Assembly (NCBI RefSeq): GCF_003014575.1
Contig: NZ_PYGF01000012.1
Location: 62,001-126,000 of the forward strand
Source of the DNA: Cecembia rubra
Lineage (GTDB): Bacteria > Bacteroidota > Bacteroidia > Cytophagales > Cyclobacteriaceae
Direction: 5' to 3'
DNA length: 64,000 nucleotides
The stretch's first letter is position 1. Each line of letters starts with the position of its first letter. The position numbers were made by a program, and so were the translations under genes. Shown here piece by piece: positions 34,390 through 42,788 of this stretch. The notes beneath the pieces are model-generated. The model searched no databases, was not told where the DNA came from, and saw only the letters and a list, made by a program, of their open reading frames with translations.

Positions 34390-34406
34390 CCCAAGACTTA
34401 ATCCCT

Positions 34407-35543
34407 ATGAAAAAGCTCATCTCCTTTATAGTATTCTTACTGGTTTTAATTTGGCAGCCAAAGGCGTCATTTGGATTTGTCGCTGAAGTTTCAGATAATC
34501 TTCCAATCAAAGGTCTAGCTATTGCAGCTCCTAAATCATCAGAGTTAGTCCGGTTTGTCAGTTTTATCCATGAGGAACTTGGTCCAAGAAATATCAATAC
34601 CCTGGTTTTAAGGGTTGATTATAACTATCAATTTGAAAGTCATCCTGAACTCAGGGATGAGGATGCATTGAGCAAAAATGATGTCAAGAAGTTGGTTGCT
34701 GCTGGACGACAACACGGAATAAAAATCATTCCACAAATCAATCTTTTGGGGCATCAGTCTTGGGCCGGTACGATTGGGAACTTATTGAAGATTTATCCTG
34801 AATTTGATGAAACCCCCCATGTACAGATGCCGGAGGTTTATCAATGGCCAAATCCTGATGGCTTATATTGTAAAAGTTACTGCCCACAGCATCCTGGAGT
34901 ACACAAAGTAGTGTTTGCTTTAATGGATGAAATTGTTGAGGTTTTTGAAACTGATGCTTTCCATGCAGGGATGGATGAGGTTTTTTACATTGGGGATGAC
35001 AAATGCCCAAGGTGTCAGGGCTTGGATAAAGCAGAGCTTTTTGCAGGAGAAGTTACCAAAATCAGAAACCATTTGGCTTTAAAAGACAGGAAGCTTTGGA
35101 TTTGGGGCGATCGTTTGATTGATGGTAAAACAACAGGCATTGGTTTGTGGGAAGGTAGCTACAATAATACCCACCGAGCCGTGGACTTGATTCCAAAAGA
35201 CGTAGTCATCAATGATTGGCATTATGAGAAACCTGTCGGTACACCGGTCTATTTTGCAATGAAAGGGTTTAATGTGATCAGTTGTGCTTGGAGAAAACCA
35301 AATGTTGGTGTAAGTCATGTGGAGGACATGTTTCTTTTCAGGAAAAACAATACAGAAGTTATGAAGGATAGGTTTGCTGGAGTAATGCTTACTGTATGGT
35401 CTGGGGTTACTCCATTCCTGGATGGATTTGACGCCTTTAAAAAGGATCCCAACAAAACCATGACTGAAGAGGAATTGAACAATCCTTGGGTGACTTTTGT
35501 GCGGATGTTTGACCGATTGGACCAAATTTCAAAGGGGGGATGA
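34407..35543 (+). CDS. Exported GH20-like glycosidase (beta-hexosaminidase-type catalytic barrel)
   Basis: The ATG at 34407 gives a signal peptide (MKKLISFIVFLLVLIWQPKASFG). An in-frame upstream ATG inside the preceding gene adds a non-conserved leader. The 378-aa protein is a TIM barrel with INLLGHQSW and FHAGMDEVFYIGDDKC, where Asp190-Glu191 fit the GH20 catalytic pair (HxGxDE) that uses the substrate acetamido group. Extra Cys residues (YCKSYCPQHP, DKCPRCQG) may bind metal or form disulphides. It lacks the GH20b N-terminal domain, so it is a short divergent member. A beta-N-acetylhexosaminidase function is inferred and fits the NagX-like neighbour and the sulfatase downstream. Confidence 0.75.
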   Translation: MKKLISFIVFLLVLIWQPKASFGFVAEVSDNLPIKGLAIAAPKSSELVRFVSFIHEELGPRNINTLVLRVDYNYQFESHPELRDEDALSKNDVKKLVAAGRQHGIKIIPQINLLGHQSWAGTIGNLLKIYPEFDETPHVQMPEVYQWPNPDGLYCKSYCPQHPGVHKVVFALMDEIVEVFETDAFHAGMDEVFYIGDDKCPRCQGLDKAELFAGEVTKIRNHLALKDRKLWIWGDRLIDGKTTGIGLWEGSYNNTHRAVDLIPKDVVINDWHYEKPVGTPVYFAMKGFNVISCAWRKPNVGVSHVEDMFLFRKNNTEVMKDRFAGVMLTVWSGVTPFLDGFDAFKKDPNKTMTEEELNNPWVTFVRMFDRLDQISKGG

Positions 35544-35579
35544 TAGTTTTTTCTTAATGAATACTTAAAAAAAAATCAA

Positions 35580-37040
35580 ATGAATAAAAGCATATTGAAT
35601 GTTTTGTTGCTATTGTCAGGCACTGCAATTTTTTCATGTTCAAATAAGGAGATTAAGGGCAATCAGAGGGAAAAAGAACCATTGCCTAACGTCATCTTCA
35701 TCCTTGCCGACGACCTTGGTTACGGGGATTTGGGCTTTTTGGGCCAGAAGATAATTGAAACTCCGAATCTGGACAGGTTGGCTGACGAAGGGTTGTTTTT
35801 TTCCAATCATTATTCAGGAGCTACAGTTTGTGCCCCTTCCCGATCTGCTTTGATGACTGGACTGCATACTGGGCGAACCCCAATAAGAGGAAATTTTGAA
35901 ATCCAGCCAGAAGGACAATATCCATTGCCGGATTCTTTATTGACCCTTCCTAAGCTTTTTAAAAATGCAGGATATGTTACAGGAGCTTTTGGGAAATGGG
36001 GTTTGGGCTTCGTAGGAACAGAAGGTGATCCAAATCATCAGGGGTTTGACCGCTTTTTTGGTTACAATTGTCAGCGCATTGCCCACCGATATTATCCGGA
36101 ATATTTATGGGATAATAACCAAAAAGTAATTCTTCCTGGTAATGATTGGACCCAAAAAATTACTTATGCACCAGACATCATACACCAAAAATCATTGGAC
36201 TTTATTGAGGAAAATTCCAAAAATCCATTCTTTATGTTTGTTCCAATGGTAATGCCACATGCGGAACTTGCCGCTCCTGAGGGGGAATTATTGGAGTATT
36301 ACAGAGGAAAAATTGGAGAAGAGGTACCCCATTCTGCACCTGTTGGATGGGATTATGGAGATGATCCAATCAATATTCCAGGGTACCAATCGAATGTCTG
36401 GCCTAAGGCGAGCTATGCAGCCATGGTAGGACTTTTGGATAAACAAGTAGGCGAAATCCTCAGGAAATTAGATGAGCTTGGGCTTACCGAGAACACGATT
36501 ATCATTTTTTCCTCAGATAATGGCCCACATGTAGAGGGAGGGAATGACCCTGATTTTTTCAATAGTAATGGGGTTTTCCGCGGATTTAAACGAGACCTTT
36601 ATGAAGGTGGCATCAGGATTCCAATGATCATGAAGTGGCCTAATGTTATACAGCCTGGGCGTAAAACAGATCATATTTCTGCATTTTGGGACTTCCTACC
36701 GACATTTGCAGAAATTTTGGGAGAAGATATCCCTGGAAATTTAGACGGAATATCATTTTTGCCAACAATCAATGGGGAATCAGGTCAACAGAGTCATAAG
36801 TACCTTTATTGGGAATTTCATGAGTTAGGTGGAAGGCAGGCCATCAGAAAAGGGGATTGGAAGGCAATAAAATATGGAGTAAAAAGCAATCCCAATGCCC
36901 CCATTGAACTGTATAATTTGGGATTAGATCCTGCAGAATCTCAGGATTTGGCTATGTCGCAGCCTGATATAGTTCTTGAGATGGATAAATTATTTATGGA
37001 GGCCCGAGTGCCTAATCCGGTATTCAGGTTTATTGAGTAA
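35580..37040 (+). CDS. Sulfatase (formylglycine-dependent), lipoprotein
   Basis: The 486-aa protein has a lipoprotein signal with Cys20 (LLLSGTAIFSC). The active-site motif CAPSRSALMTG begins at Cys84, the residue converted to formylglycine, and Asp44/Asp45 in ILADDLGYGD bind calcium. FSSDNGPH supplies more metal ligands, and GKWGLGF holds a conserved Lys. It belongs to the S1 arylsulfatase family. In Bacteroidota such enzymes remove sulfate from glycans at the cell surface or in the periplasm. No sulfatase-maturase (anSME) gene is present in the window. It follows the GH20-like gene by 36 bp and precedes an NTF2-like gene, suggesting action on a sulfated amino-sugar glycan. Confidence 0.92.
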   Translation: MNKSILNVLLLLSGTAIFSCSNKEIKGNQREKEPLPNVIFILADDLGYGDLGFLGQKIIETPNLDRLADEGLFFSNHYSGATVCAPSRSALMTGLHTGRTPIRGNFEIQPEGQYPLPDSLLTLPKLFKNAGYVTGAFGKWGLGFVGTEGDPNHQGFDRFFGYNCQRIAHRYYPEYLWDNNQKVILPGNDWTQKITYAPDIIHQKSLDFIEENSKNPFFMFVPMVMPHAELAAPEGELLEYYRGKIGEEVPHSAPVGWDYGDDPINIPGYQSNVWPKASYAAMVGLLDKQVGEILRKLDELGLTENTIIIFSSDNGPHVEGGNDPDFFNSNGVFRGFKRDLYEGGIRIPMIMKWPNVIQPGRKTDHISAFWDFLPTFAEILGEDIPGNLDGISFLPTINGESGQQSHKYLYWEFHELGGRQAIRKGDWKAIKYGVKSNPNAPIELYNLGLDPAESQDLAMSQPDIVLEMDKLFMEARVPNPVFRFIE

Positions 37041-37065
37041 ATCACCATATTTAAAACCAAGGAAC

Positions 37066-37518
37066 ATGAAAAAACAATGGATCATTTTACCAATTTCCTT
37101 TCTCATTTCTATTTTAGTCTCTGCACAAACAATGCAAGAGAAAGAAATAATTGAACTTGATCTGGCTTGGGAAAAAGCACTCTTAGAGTCTGATGTGGCA
37201 TTTTTAGAAAATATTCTGGCTGATGATTTTATTTGGGTCCATAATCATGCTGGATTGATAGACGGAAAGTCTGCCGTGGTTTCCAGAGCAAAAAGAATTC
37301 AACAGGGCCAGGATGACAATACCAAAGGAAGAGTTTCTAAGGATCAAAAGGCCATCATAATGGGTAAAACTGCAGTGGTGAGTGGTTTTACAGTCGTAGA
37401 ACGTGGGCCAAGTCTTACCACTTACCATTTCATGAGAACTTATGTCAAAGTGAAGAAAGGTTTTAAACTATTGGCAAACCAAACAATGGCTATTCCTGAT
37501 GAAGATGAATTGAAATAA
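37066..37518 (+). CDS. NTF2-like (SnoaL/DUF4440) exported protein
   Basis: The ATG at 37066 gives MKKQWIILPISFLISILVSA, a signal peptide; the frame is open further upstream but inside the sulfatase gene. The 150-aa protein has the NTF2-like cone fold pattern: LDLAWEKALLESDVAFLENI, LADDFIWVHNHAGLIDGKSA and YHFMRTYVKVKKGFKLL. Such proteins bind small ligands or catalyse simple isomerisations or lyase steps. Function here is unknown. It lies 25 bp after the sulfatase stop and is probably co-transcribed. Confidence 0.8.
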   Translation: MKKQWIILPISFLISILVSAQTMQEKEIIELDLAWEKALLESDVAFLENILADDFIWVHNHAGLIDGKSAVVSRAKRIQQGQDDNTKGRVSKDQKAIIMGKTAVVSGFTVVERGPSLTTYHFMRTYVKVKKGFKLLANQTMAIPDEDELK

Positions 37519-37661
37519 ATTGTATAATCCATTTTATTTCTTTTAGAGGGGGGGCTACTTAAATTGATTTTGCCATTGGGAAAATTCAAAAAAAGATGTG
37601 CCGGAAAACCCTGAATACATTTAATCAATATCCTAAATTGAATCACCTAATCTTTACATTC

Positions 37662-39188
37662 ATGAGAAAACCATTAAGCTTTCTGGCTATTGTGGTTCTG
37701 GCTTTACTCTTTAATTATTGTACTTTTAAAGATAATGCAGAAAAAATACAACCGGTAACAAAATCCAGAACCATAGTCACAACTGATGGTGAGGTGGATG
37801 ATGTAGATTCTTTCATTCGCATGTTGCTTTATTCCAATGAATTTGATCTGGAGGGCTTAATTTACAGTAGTTCTCAATGGCATTACAAAGGAGATGGTAA
37901 AGGGACTCTTTTTATTTCAGAATTGCAGAATACAGCTGAAAGGTACGGGGAAAGGACAGAACTTCGCTGGCCCGGCACTACTTGGATGCAGGAACTCATA
38001 TCAAAGTACGCTGAAGTTTATCCTAACCTCCAAAAGCATGCTAAAGGATATCCAAGTCCTGAAAAGCTACTCAATTTGGTGAAAGTTGGAAATATAGAAT
38101 TTGAAGGTGAGATGGAAAAGGATTCTGAAGGTTCTGAATGGATCAAAATGGTCCTTCTGGATGATGATCCAAGACCCCTTTACCTGCAGGTATGGGGTGG
38201 CACCAATACCATCGCACGTGCATTGAAATCTATACAAGTGGAATATGAAGGTAGAGCTGATTGGGAAAGCATTTACAGGAAGATTTCAGATAAAGCAATC
38301 ATTTATACTGTACTGGACCAAGATGCAAGTTATACCAAATATATAGCGCCAAACTGGCCAGATATAAAAGTAATTTATAATTCAGACCAGTTTTGGTGCT
38401 TTGCCTACCCTTGGTCTCAAAGGGTCCCGGAAGGCCTGAAGTATTACCTTTCAGGTGAATTTTTCAAGGAATATATTCTTTTTGACAAAGGGCCATTGAT
38501 GGCCAGGTATTTTACTTGGGGAGATGGTCGACAGATTGACAATGACCCTGAACATGATCATGGTGATTTGGAAGTCATGGCTAAATATGAAAGGAACCAA
38601 TTTGACTTTATTTCCGAAGGGGATTCGCCAGCATTTTTTTATTTATTGGATGTGGGATTAAGAAATCAAGAAAACCCAAGTTTTGGAGGCTGGGGTGGAA
38701 GATTTATCCAATCGGAAACACATCCTAACCGTTGGGAAGATGGGAAGCAAGTCACAGATTATAATCCCTATACCCAAAAAGAGGATCCCACTTTTCCTCA
38801 GACACGGTGGATCAAAGAGATTCAAAATGATTTTGCAGCTAGGGCAGCATGGTGTGTAAAAAATTATGAGGAAGCAAACCATGCTCCTTATGTTTGGTTA
38901 GTACATCCGATGAATCTTAACGCTAAAATAGGCCAAAAAGTAACATTGGAATGTAGAGCCCAAGACCCAGATGGGGACCAATTGAATTATCTTTGGTGGC
39001 AGTACCTTGAGCCTGGGACCCTCAAAGCTTTTGTTCAGATCCAAAATGCAGAAAAGCCCAAAGCTTCATTCATCATTCCAGATGAATCCAAAATAGGAGA
39101 TACGATTCACATAATTTTGGAAGTCGAAGACGATGGATATCCTTCTTTGACAAGATATCAGCGGGTGGTTGTGACTGTAATTCCTTAA
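37662..39188 (+). CDS. DUF1593 (nucleoside hydrolase-like) lipoprotein, copy 2
   Basis: I use the ATG at 37662 (MRKPLSFLAIVVLALLFNYC), a lipoprotein signal with Cys20. The 508-aa protein has the Asp-rich motif TIVTTDGEVDDVDSFIRMLL, YLQVWGGTNTIARAL and SEGDSPAFFYLLDVGLR. It ends in the same Ig-like C-terminal domain as copy 1 (AQDPDGDQLNYLWWQYLEPG). It is divergent from copy 1 but has the same architecture. Its stop codon directly abuts the stop codon of the convergent gene to the right (39188/39189, no gap), so no separate terminator exists between them. Confidence 0.85.
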   Translation: MRKPLSFLAIVVLALLFNYCTFKDNAEKIQPVTKSRTIVTTDGEVDDVDSFIRMLLYSNEFDLEGLIYSSSQWHYKGDGKGTLFISELQNTAERYGERTELRWPGTTWMQELISKYAEVYPNLQKHAKGYPSPEKLLNLVKVGNIEFEGEMEKDSEGSEWIKMVLLDDDPRPLYLQVWGGTNTIARALKSIQVEYEGRADWESIYRKISDKAIIYTVLDQDASYTKYIAPNWPDIKVIYNSDQFWCFAYPWSQRVPEGLKYYLSGEFFKEYILFDKGPLMARYFTWGDGRQIDNDPEHDHGDLEVMAKYERNQFDFISEGDSPAFFYLLDVGLRNQENPSFGGWGGRFIQSETHPNRWEDGKQVTDYNPYTQKEDPTFPQTRWIKEIQNDFAARAAWCVKNYEEANHAPYVWLVHPMNLNAKIGQKVTLECRAQDPDGDQLNYLWWQYLEPGTLKAFVQIQNAEKPKASFIIPDESKIGDTIHIILEVEDDGYPSLTRYQRVVVTVIP

Positions 39189-40523
39189 TTATTTTGGAAT
39201 TTTTGGAAGTTCCCATGGAGACCGATAACGTGGCAAGATTAACTCATCGGCCATTTTGTTGTTTTTAAATTTTTGCAGCTGGTCATCCCATTCCAAAACA
39301 CTCTCCCCAATCCTTCCTGAGATATTTGGGATATGCGCATACAAGGCAGCTATTCTGCCGATTTCAGGAGGACAAATGGGGGTTTTTCTGGATTTTACAC
39401 AATTAATAAAATCCTCTACATGGACATTATGTGATTCTTTTCCTTCCAAGTAAGATAAAGATTCAGTTTTTGGTTCTTTTTTGTCATTGTCCCATTCAGG
39501 GTAGACTTCAAAACTCCTTCTGTCCGCCACAATGGTTCCTTTTTCACCGATAAATGCCAGACCATAAGCTTTTCCATAAGGCCCCTGTTGAATACCACCT
39601 AACATATCCCATTGGATAGTAAATTCATCATGAGGATATAAGACAGACATGCTGTCAAAAGTTTCTCTATGGCGGATGTCTGTGGAACTATTTGAAGCTT
39701 GTGTAATTACTTTATTTGGGGCCTTTGGTGCGGCCATTGCCCAAATCCCTATATCCAATAAATGCACTCCCCAATCGGACATAAGTCCGCCTCCATAATC
39801 CCAAAAATGCCTCCAGCTTCCATGAAAGCGGTTCTTGTTGAATGGCCTTTCAGCAGCAGGCCCCAGCCAAAAATCGTAATCTACACCTTTTGGAATTGCA
39901 GAGTCTTCTGCCGGAATTGCTCCAGTTCCATAATTAAAATTGGACCAGATATTCACTTTGCGGATTTTCCCAATCTTCCCTTCTTTTATTAACCGGATAG
40001 GTTCAATGAATGTATATCCGCTCCGTTGTTGCTGTCCTACCTGTACAACCCGATTGTAATAATTGGCGGCATCTACCATGATTTTACTTTCCCCAATACT
40101 ATTGGACAAGGGTTTTTCTACATACACATCCTTCCCCGCCTGACAGGCATATACCATTTGAAGACAGTGCCAATGGTCGGGAGTTCCAATAATAACAGCA
40201 TCTATAGTTTTATTTTCCAGTAATTTACGGAAGTCAGTATATTGTGCAGGATGTTGACTGTATTGATCTAATATCTCCTTAGTCCGTCTATCCAGCACAT
40301 TTTGATCTACATCACAGATAGCAACACAGTTTACCCCAGGTATATTAAGGTGATGCTTTAGTATGCTGAAACCATGTCCATTGCAACCAATAAGTGCAAT
40401 ATTTACTTGATCACTAGGTGCAATATTTTTCCCCCATGCCAGCTTGGGACCAATTGAAAAAGCTCCAATAGCCAATGTAGAAAGGGAAGTTTTTTGAATA
40501 AATTTTCTTCTAGAATGATGCAT
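39189..40523 (-). CDS. Gfo/Idh/MocA oxidoreductase, Tat-exported (A)
   Basis: This 444-aa NAD(P)-dependent oxidoreductase starts with a twin-arginine signal (SRRKFIQKTSLSTLAIGAFS). The Rossmann motif is ALIGCNGHG, followed by IIGTPDHWH and the family catalytic EKP (KDVYVEKPLSNS). A conserved SDWGVHLLDIGIWAM segment holds the His-Asp near the substrate. Such exported members carry bound NAD and oxidise sugar C3 hydroxyls, or act as glycosidases through redox chemistry. The product is not predictable. It is convergent and gap-free with the DUF1593 gene on its left, and no partner gene is adjacent on its strand. Confidence 0.88.
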   Translation of the reverse strand: MHHSRRKFIQKTSLSTLAIGAFSIGPKLAWGKNIAPSDQVNIALIGCNGHGFSILKHHLNIPGVNCVAICDVDQNVLDRRTKEILDQYSQHPAQYTDFRKLLENKTIDAVIIGTPDHWHCLQMVYACQAGKDVYVEKPLSNSIGESKIMVDAANYYNRVVQVGQQQRSGYTFIEPIRLIKEGKIGKIRKVNIWSNFNYGTGAIPAEDSAIPKGVDYDFWLGPAAERPFNKNRFHGSWRHFWDYGGGLMSDWGVHLLDIGIWAMAAPKAPNKVITQASNSSTDIRHRETFDSMSVLYPHDEFTIQWDMLGGIQQGPYGKAYGLAFIGEKGTIVADRRSFEVYPEWDNDKKEPKTESLSYLEGKESHNVHVEDFINCVKSRKTPICPPEIGRIAALYAHIPNISGRIGESVLEWDDQLQKFKNNKMADELILPRYRSPWELPKIPK

Positions 40524-40751
40524 GACTGAGATAAGGGTTGTTATTTTTTGGAAAGTTTTTTGAATGAAAATAAAACAAAATCCTTCAAAATCAGCATTCT
40601 TGATTGATGGATTGAACTATCATGAGTAGTATTATATCAACAGCTTTTAGAAAGACTTCCACTCTTACATTTGAATTCCGGTGCTGACTCCATAAAAAAC
40701 CATTTCGGAAAACCCGCAGACCATTTTTATAAAATTACTCTTGTTCTTCCC

Positions 40752-41132
40752 TCATTTCAAGGAATGTAGGGCAATCCTATTTCCTTCCGTATCCAAAAAC
40801 AAAGCCATATAACCTATTTCATCTGAGATCAAGGTTTTGCTCTGTAACACTTTCCCCCCTGCATTGGGTATGCGCTCGAGTTCCTGGTTGACATCTAAAG
40901 ATGAGAAATATACAAGGGCTCCCCTTTCACTGGGCTGATAATATTCTTCATTTTTAACCAAACTGCCCCCAGCCCCACCTATTTCATGATTCCAGGGAAA
41001 CCAAGCCATATCTATAGGCCCCATTTGGTGTCTTTCCAATTTGCATTCAAAGATTACTTCATAAAATGACATGGCCCTTTCCATATCAATTACTGGTATT
41101 TCGAACCAGCCGACAGTTACATGGTTTTTCAT
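40752..41132 (-). CDS. VOC family protein (glyoxalase/bleomycin-resistance fold)
   Basis: The 126-aa single-domain protein has the VOC pattern: VGWFEIPVIDMERAMSFYE at the start, GALVYFSSLDVNQELERI in the middle and GYMALFLDTEGNRIALHSLK at the end. It has two beta-alpha-beta-beta-beta modules. Metal-binding is not clear from the residues. It is cytoplasmic, and members act as lyases, isomerases or binding proteins. It is divergent from the Gfo/Idh gene at 41207, with a 74-bp shared upstream region. Confidence 0.85.
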   Translation of the reverse strand: MKNHVTVGWFEIPVIDMERAMSFYEVIFECKLERHQMGPIDMAWFPWNHEIGGAGGSLVKNEEYYQPSERGALVYFSSLDVNQELERIPNAGGKVLQSKTLISDEIGYMALFLDTEGNRIALHSLK

Positions 41133-41206
41133 AGTAAATTGGGTTTAGAGAATAAATTTAAGTAGATTCAGCAGTATAACCCGATAAAAAAGCACGATTT
41201 AATTTC

Positions 41207-42226
41207 ATGAAGGAAAAATTACCAAAAAGCAGGAGGGAATTTATCAAAATTGCCTCAATAACCACTTTGGGTTTAAATGTATTAGGGAGTCAAAATCCTG
41301 TAATGGCTTCAAAACAAGTTGGAAAAAGAGTTGGTATCATAGGTTTGGACACTTCTCACAGCATTGCATTTACCAAAGTTTTGAATGGACATAGGCATTC
41401 AGGCGAATATCTAGGCTACTATGTAGTTGCGGCATATCCGCATGGAAGCAAAATTATCCCATCCAGTAAGGATAGGATTCCAGGATATACAGAGGATATT
41501 CAAAAAATGGGTGTCAGGATTGTAGGATCTATTGCCGAACTATTGGAGCAGGTAGATGTGGTTTTGTTGGAGACCAATGATGGAAATCTGCATCTGGAAC
41601 AGGCTTTGGAAGTATTTAAAGCTGGTAAAAGAATGTTTATAGATAAACCTATTACTGCCTCTTATTCAGATGCGGTGAAGATTTTTCAAGCCAGTTCGGA
41701 ATTTGGGATTCCAGTTTTTTCATCTTCTTCTTTACGTTTTGTTAAAGGGATCGAGAATATTGACAAAAGCAAGGTTTTAGGAGCAGATACCTTCAGCCCT
41801 GCTACTATTGAGCCTTCCCATCCTGATTTGTATTGGTATGGAATTCACGGAGTGGAAACTTTGTACACCGTCATGGGTATAGGATGTGAATCTGTGGTGA
41901 GGATAAATACTAATGATACAGATATAGTAGTCGGAACTTGGAAAGATGGAAGGATAGGGACATTTAGAGGTACTCGATCAGGGAAGCATGATTATGGAGG
42001 CACTGTTTTTACAACTGAAAGTAATATAGTTTTGGGCCCCTATTCAGGTTACGAGGCATTGCTAATTGAAATTGTAAAATACTTTGAAACCGGAATTGTT
42101 CCTGTACAGCCTGAAGAAACTCTTGAAATATTGGCATTTATGGAAGCAGCGGATGAAAGTAAAAAGTTAAATGGTAAAAGGGTTTTCTTGGATGAATTAA
42201 CTTCAATAAAAAGATCTAGGAATTAA
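41207..42226 (+). CDS. Gfo/Idh/MocA oxidoreductase, short Tat-exported form (B)
   Basis: This 339-aa protein has a Tat-type start (SRREFIKIASITTLGLNVLG) followed by a Rossmann-like VGIIGLDTSHSIAF. Here the usual GxGxxG is changed to GLDTSHS. The catalytic-Lys strand is kept as KRMFIDKPITAS, with DKP in place of EKP. It is about 100 residues shorter than its neighbours. Both changes suggest weakened or altered nucleotide binding or a different substrate. It may have lost dehydrogenase activity; this is an inference. It stands alone, divergent from the VOC gene, with a 562-bp empty region after it. Confidence 0.82.
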   Translation: MKEKLPKSRREFIKIASITTLGLNVLGSQNPVMASKQVGKRVGIIGLDTSHSIAFTKVLNGHRHSGEYLGYYVVAAYPHGSKIIPSSKDRIPGYTEDIQKMGVRIVGSIAELLEQVDVVLLETNDGNLHLEQALEVFKAGKRMFIDKPITASYSDAVKIFQASSEFGIPVFSSSSLRFVKGIENIDKSKVLGADTFSPATIEPSHPDLYWYGIHGVETLYTVMGIGCESVVRINTNDTDIVVGTWKDGRIGTFRGTRSGKHDYGGTVFTTESNIVLGPYSGYEALLIEIVKYFETGIVPVQPEETLEILAFMEAADESKKLNGKRVFLDELTSIKRSRN

Positions 42227-42788
42227 TCCTTCCTTGAGTAATGTTATTTCCTAGGCTTGAATTGAAAAAGTGTAACCTTGAACTTTTTAAAGTTAACTTC
42301 CTTGAGCGCAAAAAGACCAATTTCCATTATTTCCTTTAATCTGCTTCTGCAATTTTTTCGGAGATTATTGTCAGCGGATTGGATAATAGCAGAACTTTTG
42401 ATGAGTTTTTTCTTTCTTTTCGAATAAGTTAATTCCTCCTTTTTAGAATGGGCAACATATTCTGTTCACTTTCTATTGCACGATGATCTGAATAGGAAAG
42501 ATGGGACTTGGTGGATTATGGACCTAAAGAAGTAAATACATCTACTTCCTCCTTCGGTTGTTTTAGCTTGCGCTTCAAGATTCTTAATCCCAAACCTAAC
42601 CCGCTTCCCCCATCATTTTTTCAGTAGAGGCTATTTAACTGTTTTTTCCTTTTGCATTTCTGATTTCAGAATGCTCTTATTTGATGGAAGTATAATATGT
42701 TGAAGCAGAAGGATTATTCGCAACCATTCAATACATCTTATTTTAGATAGAAAAATTATATTATGTGGGCTTTATTACTCTTTAGCAT
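42227..42788. other. 562-bp intergenic region without a recognised gene
   Basis: The region lies between the stop of the rightward short oxidoreductase and the stop of the leftward NagB-NagA gene. Both strands are broken by stops. The longest suggestive piece is a minus-strand run of about 55 codons (around 42255-42430) without a matching family that I know. No terminator hairpin with T tract is apparent. It may be decayed coding sequence. Confidence 0.5.

Noticed and set aside
34176-34406. Upstream extension of the GH20-like gene inside the NagX-like gene
   Set aside because: It would overlap the preceding gene by more than 200 bases, and a proper signal peptide begins at 34407.
42227-42788. 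Possible transposase remnant in the large spacer
   Set aside because: Short open stretches exist on both strands, but none matches a family I can name; there are no inverted ends.
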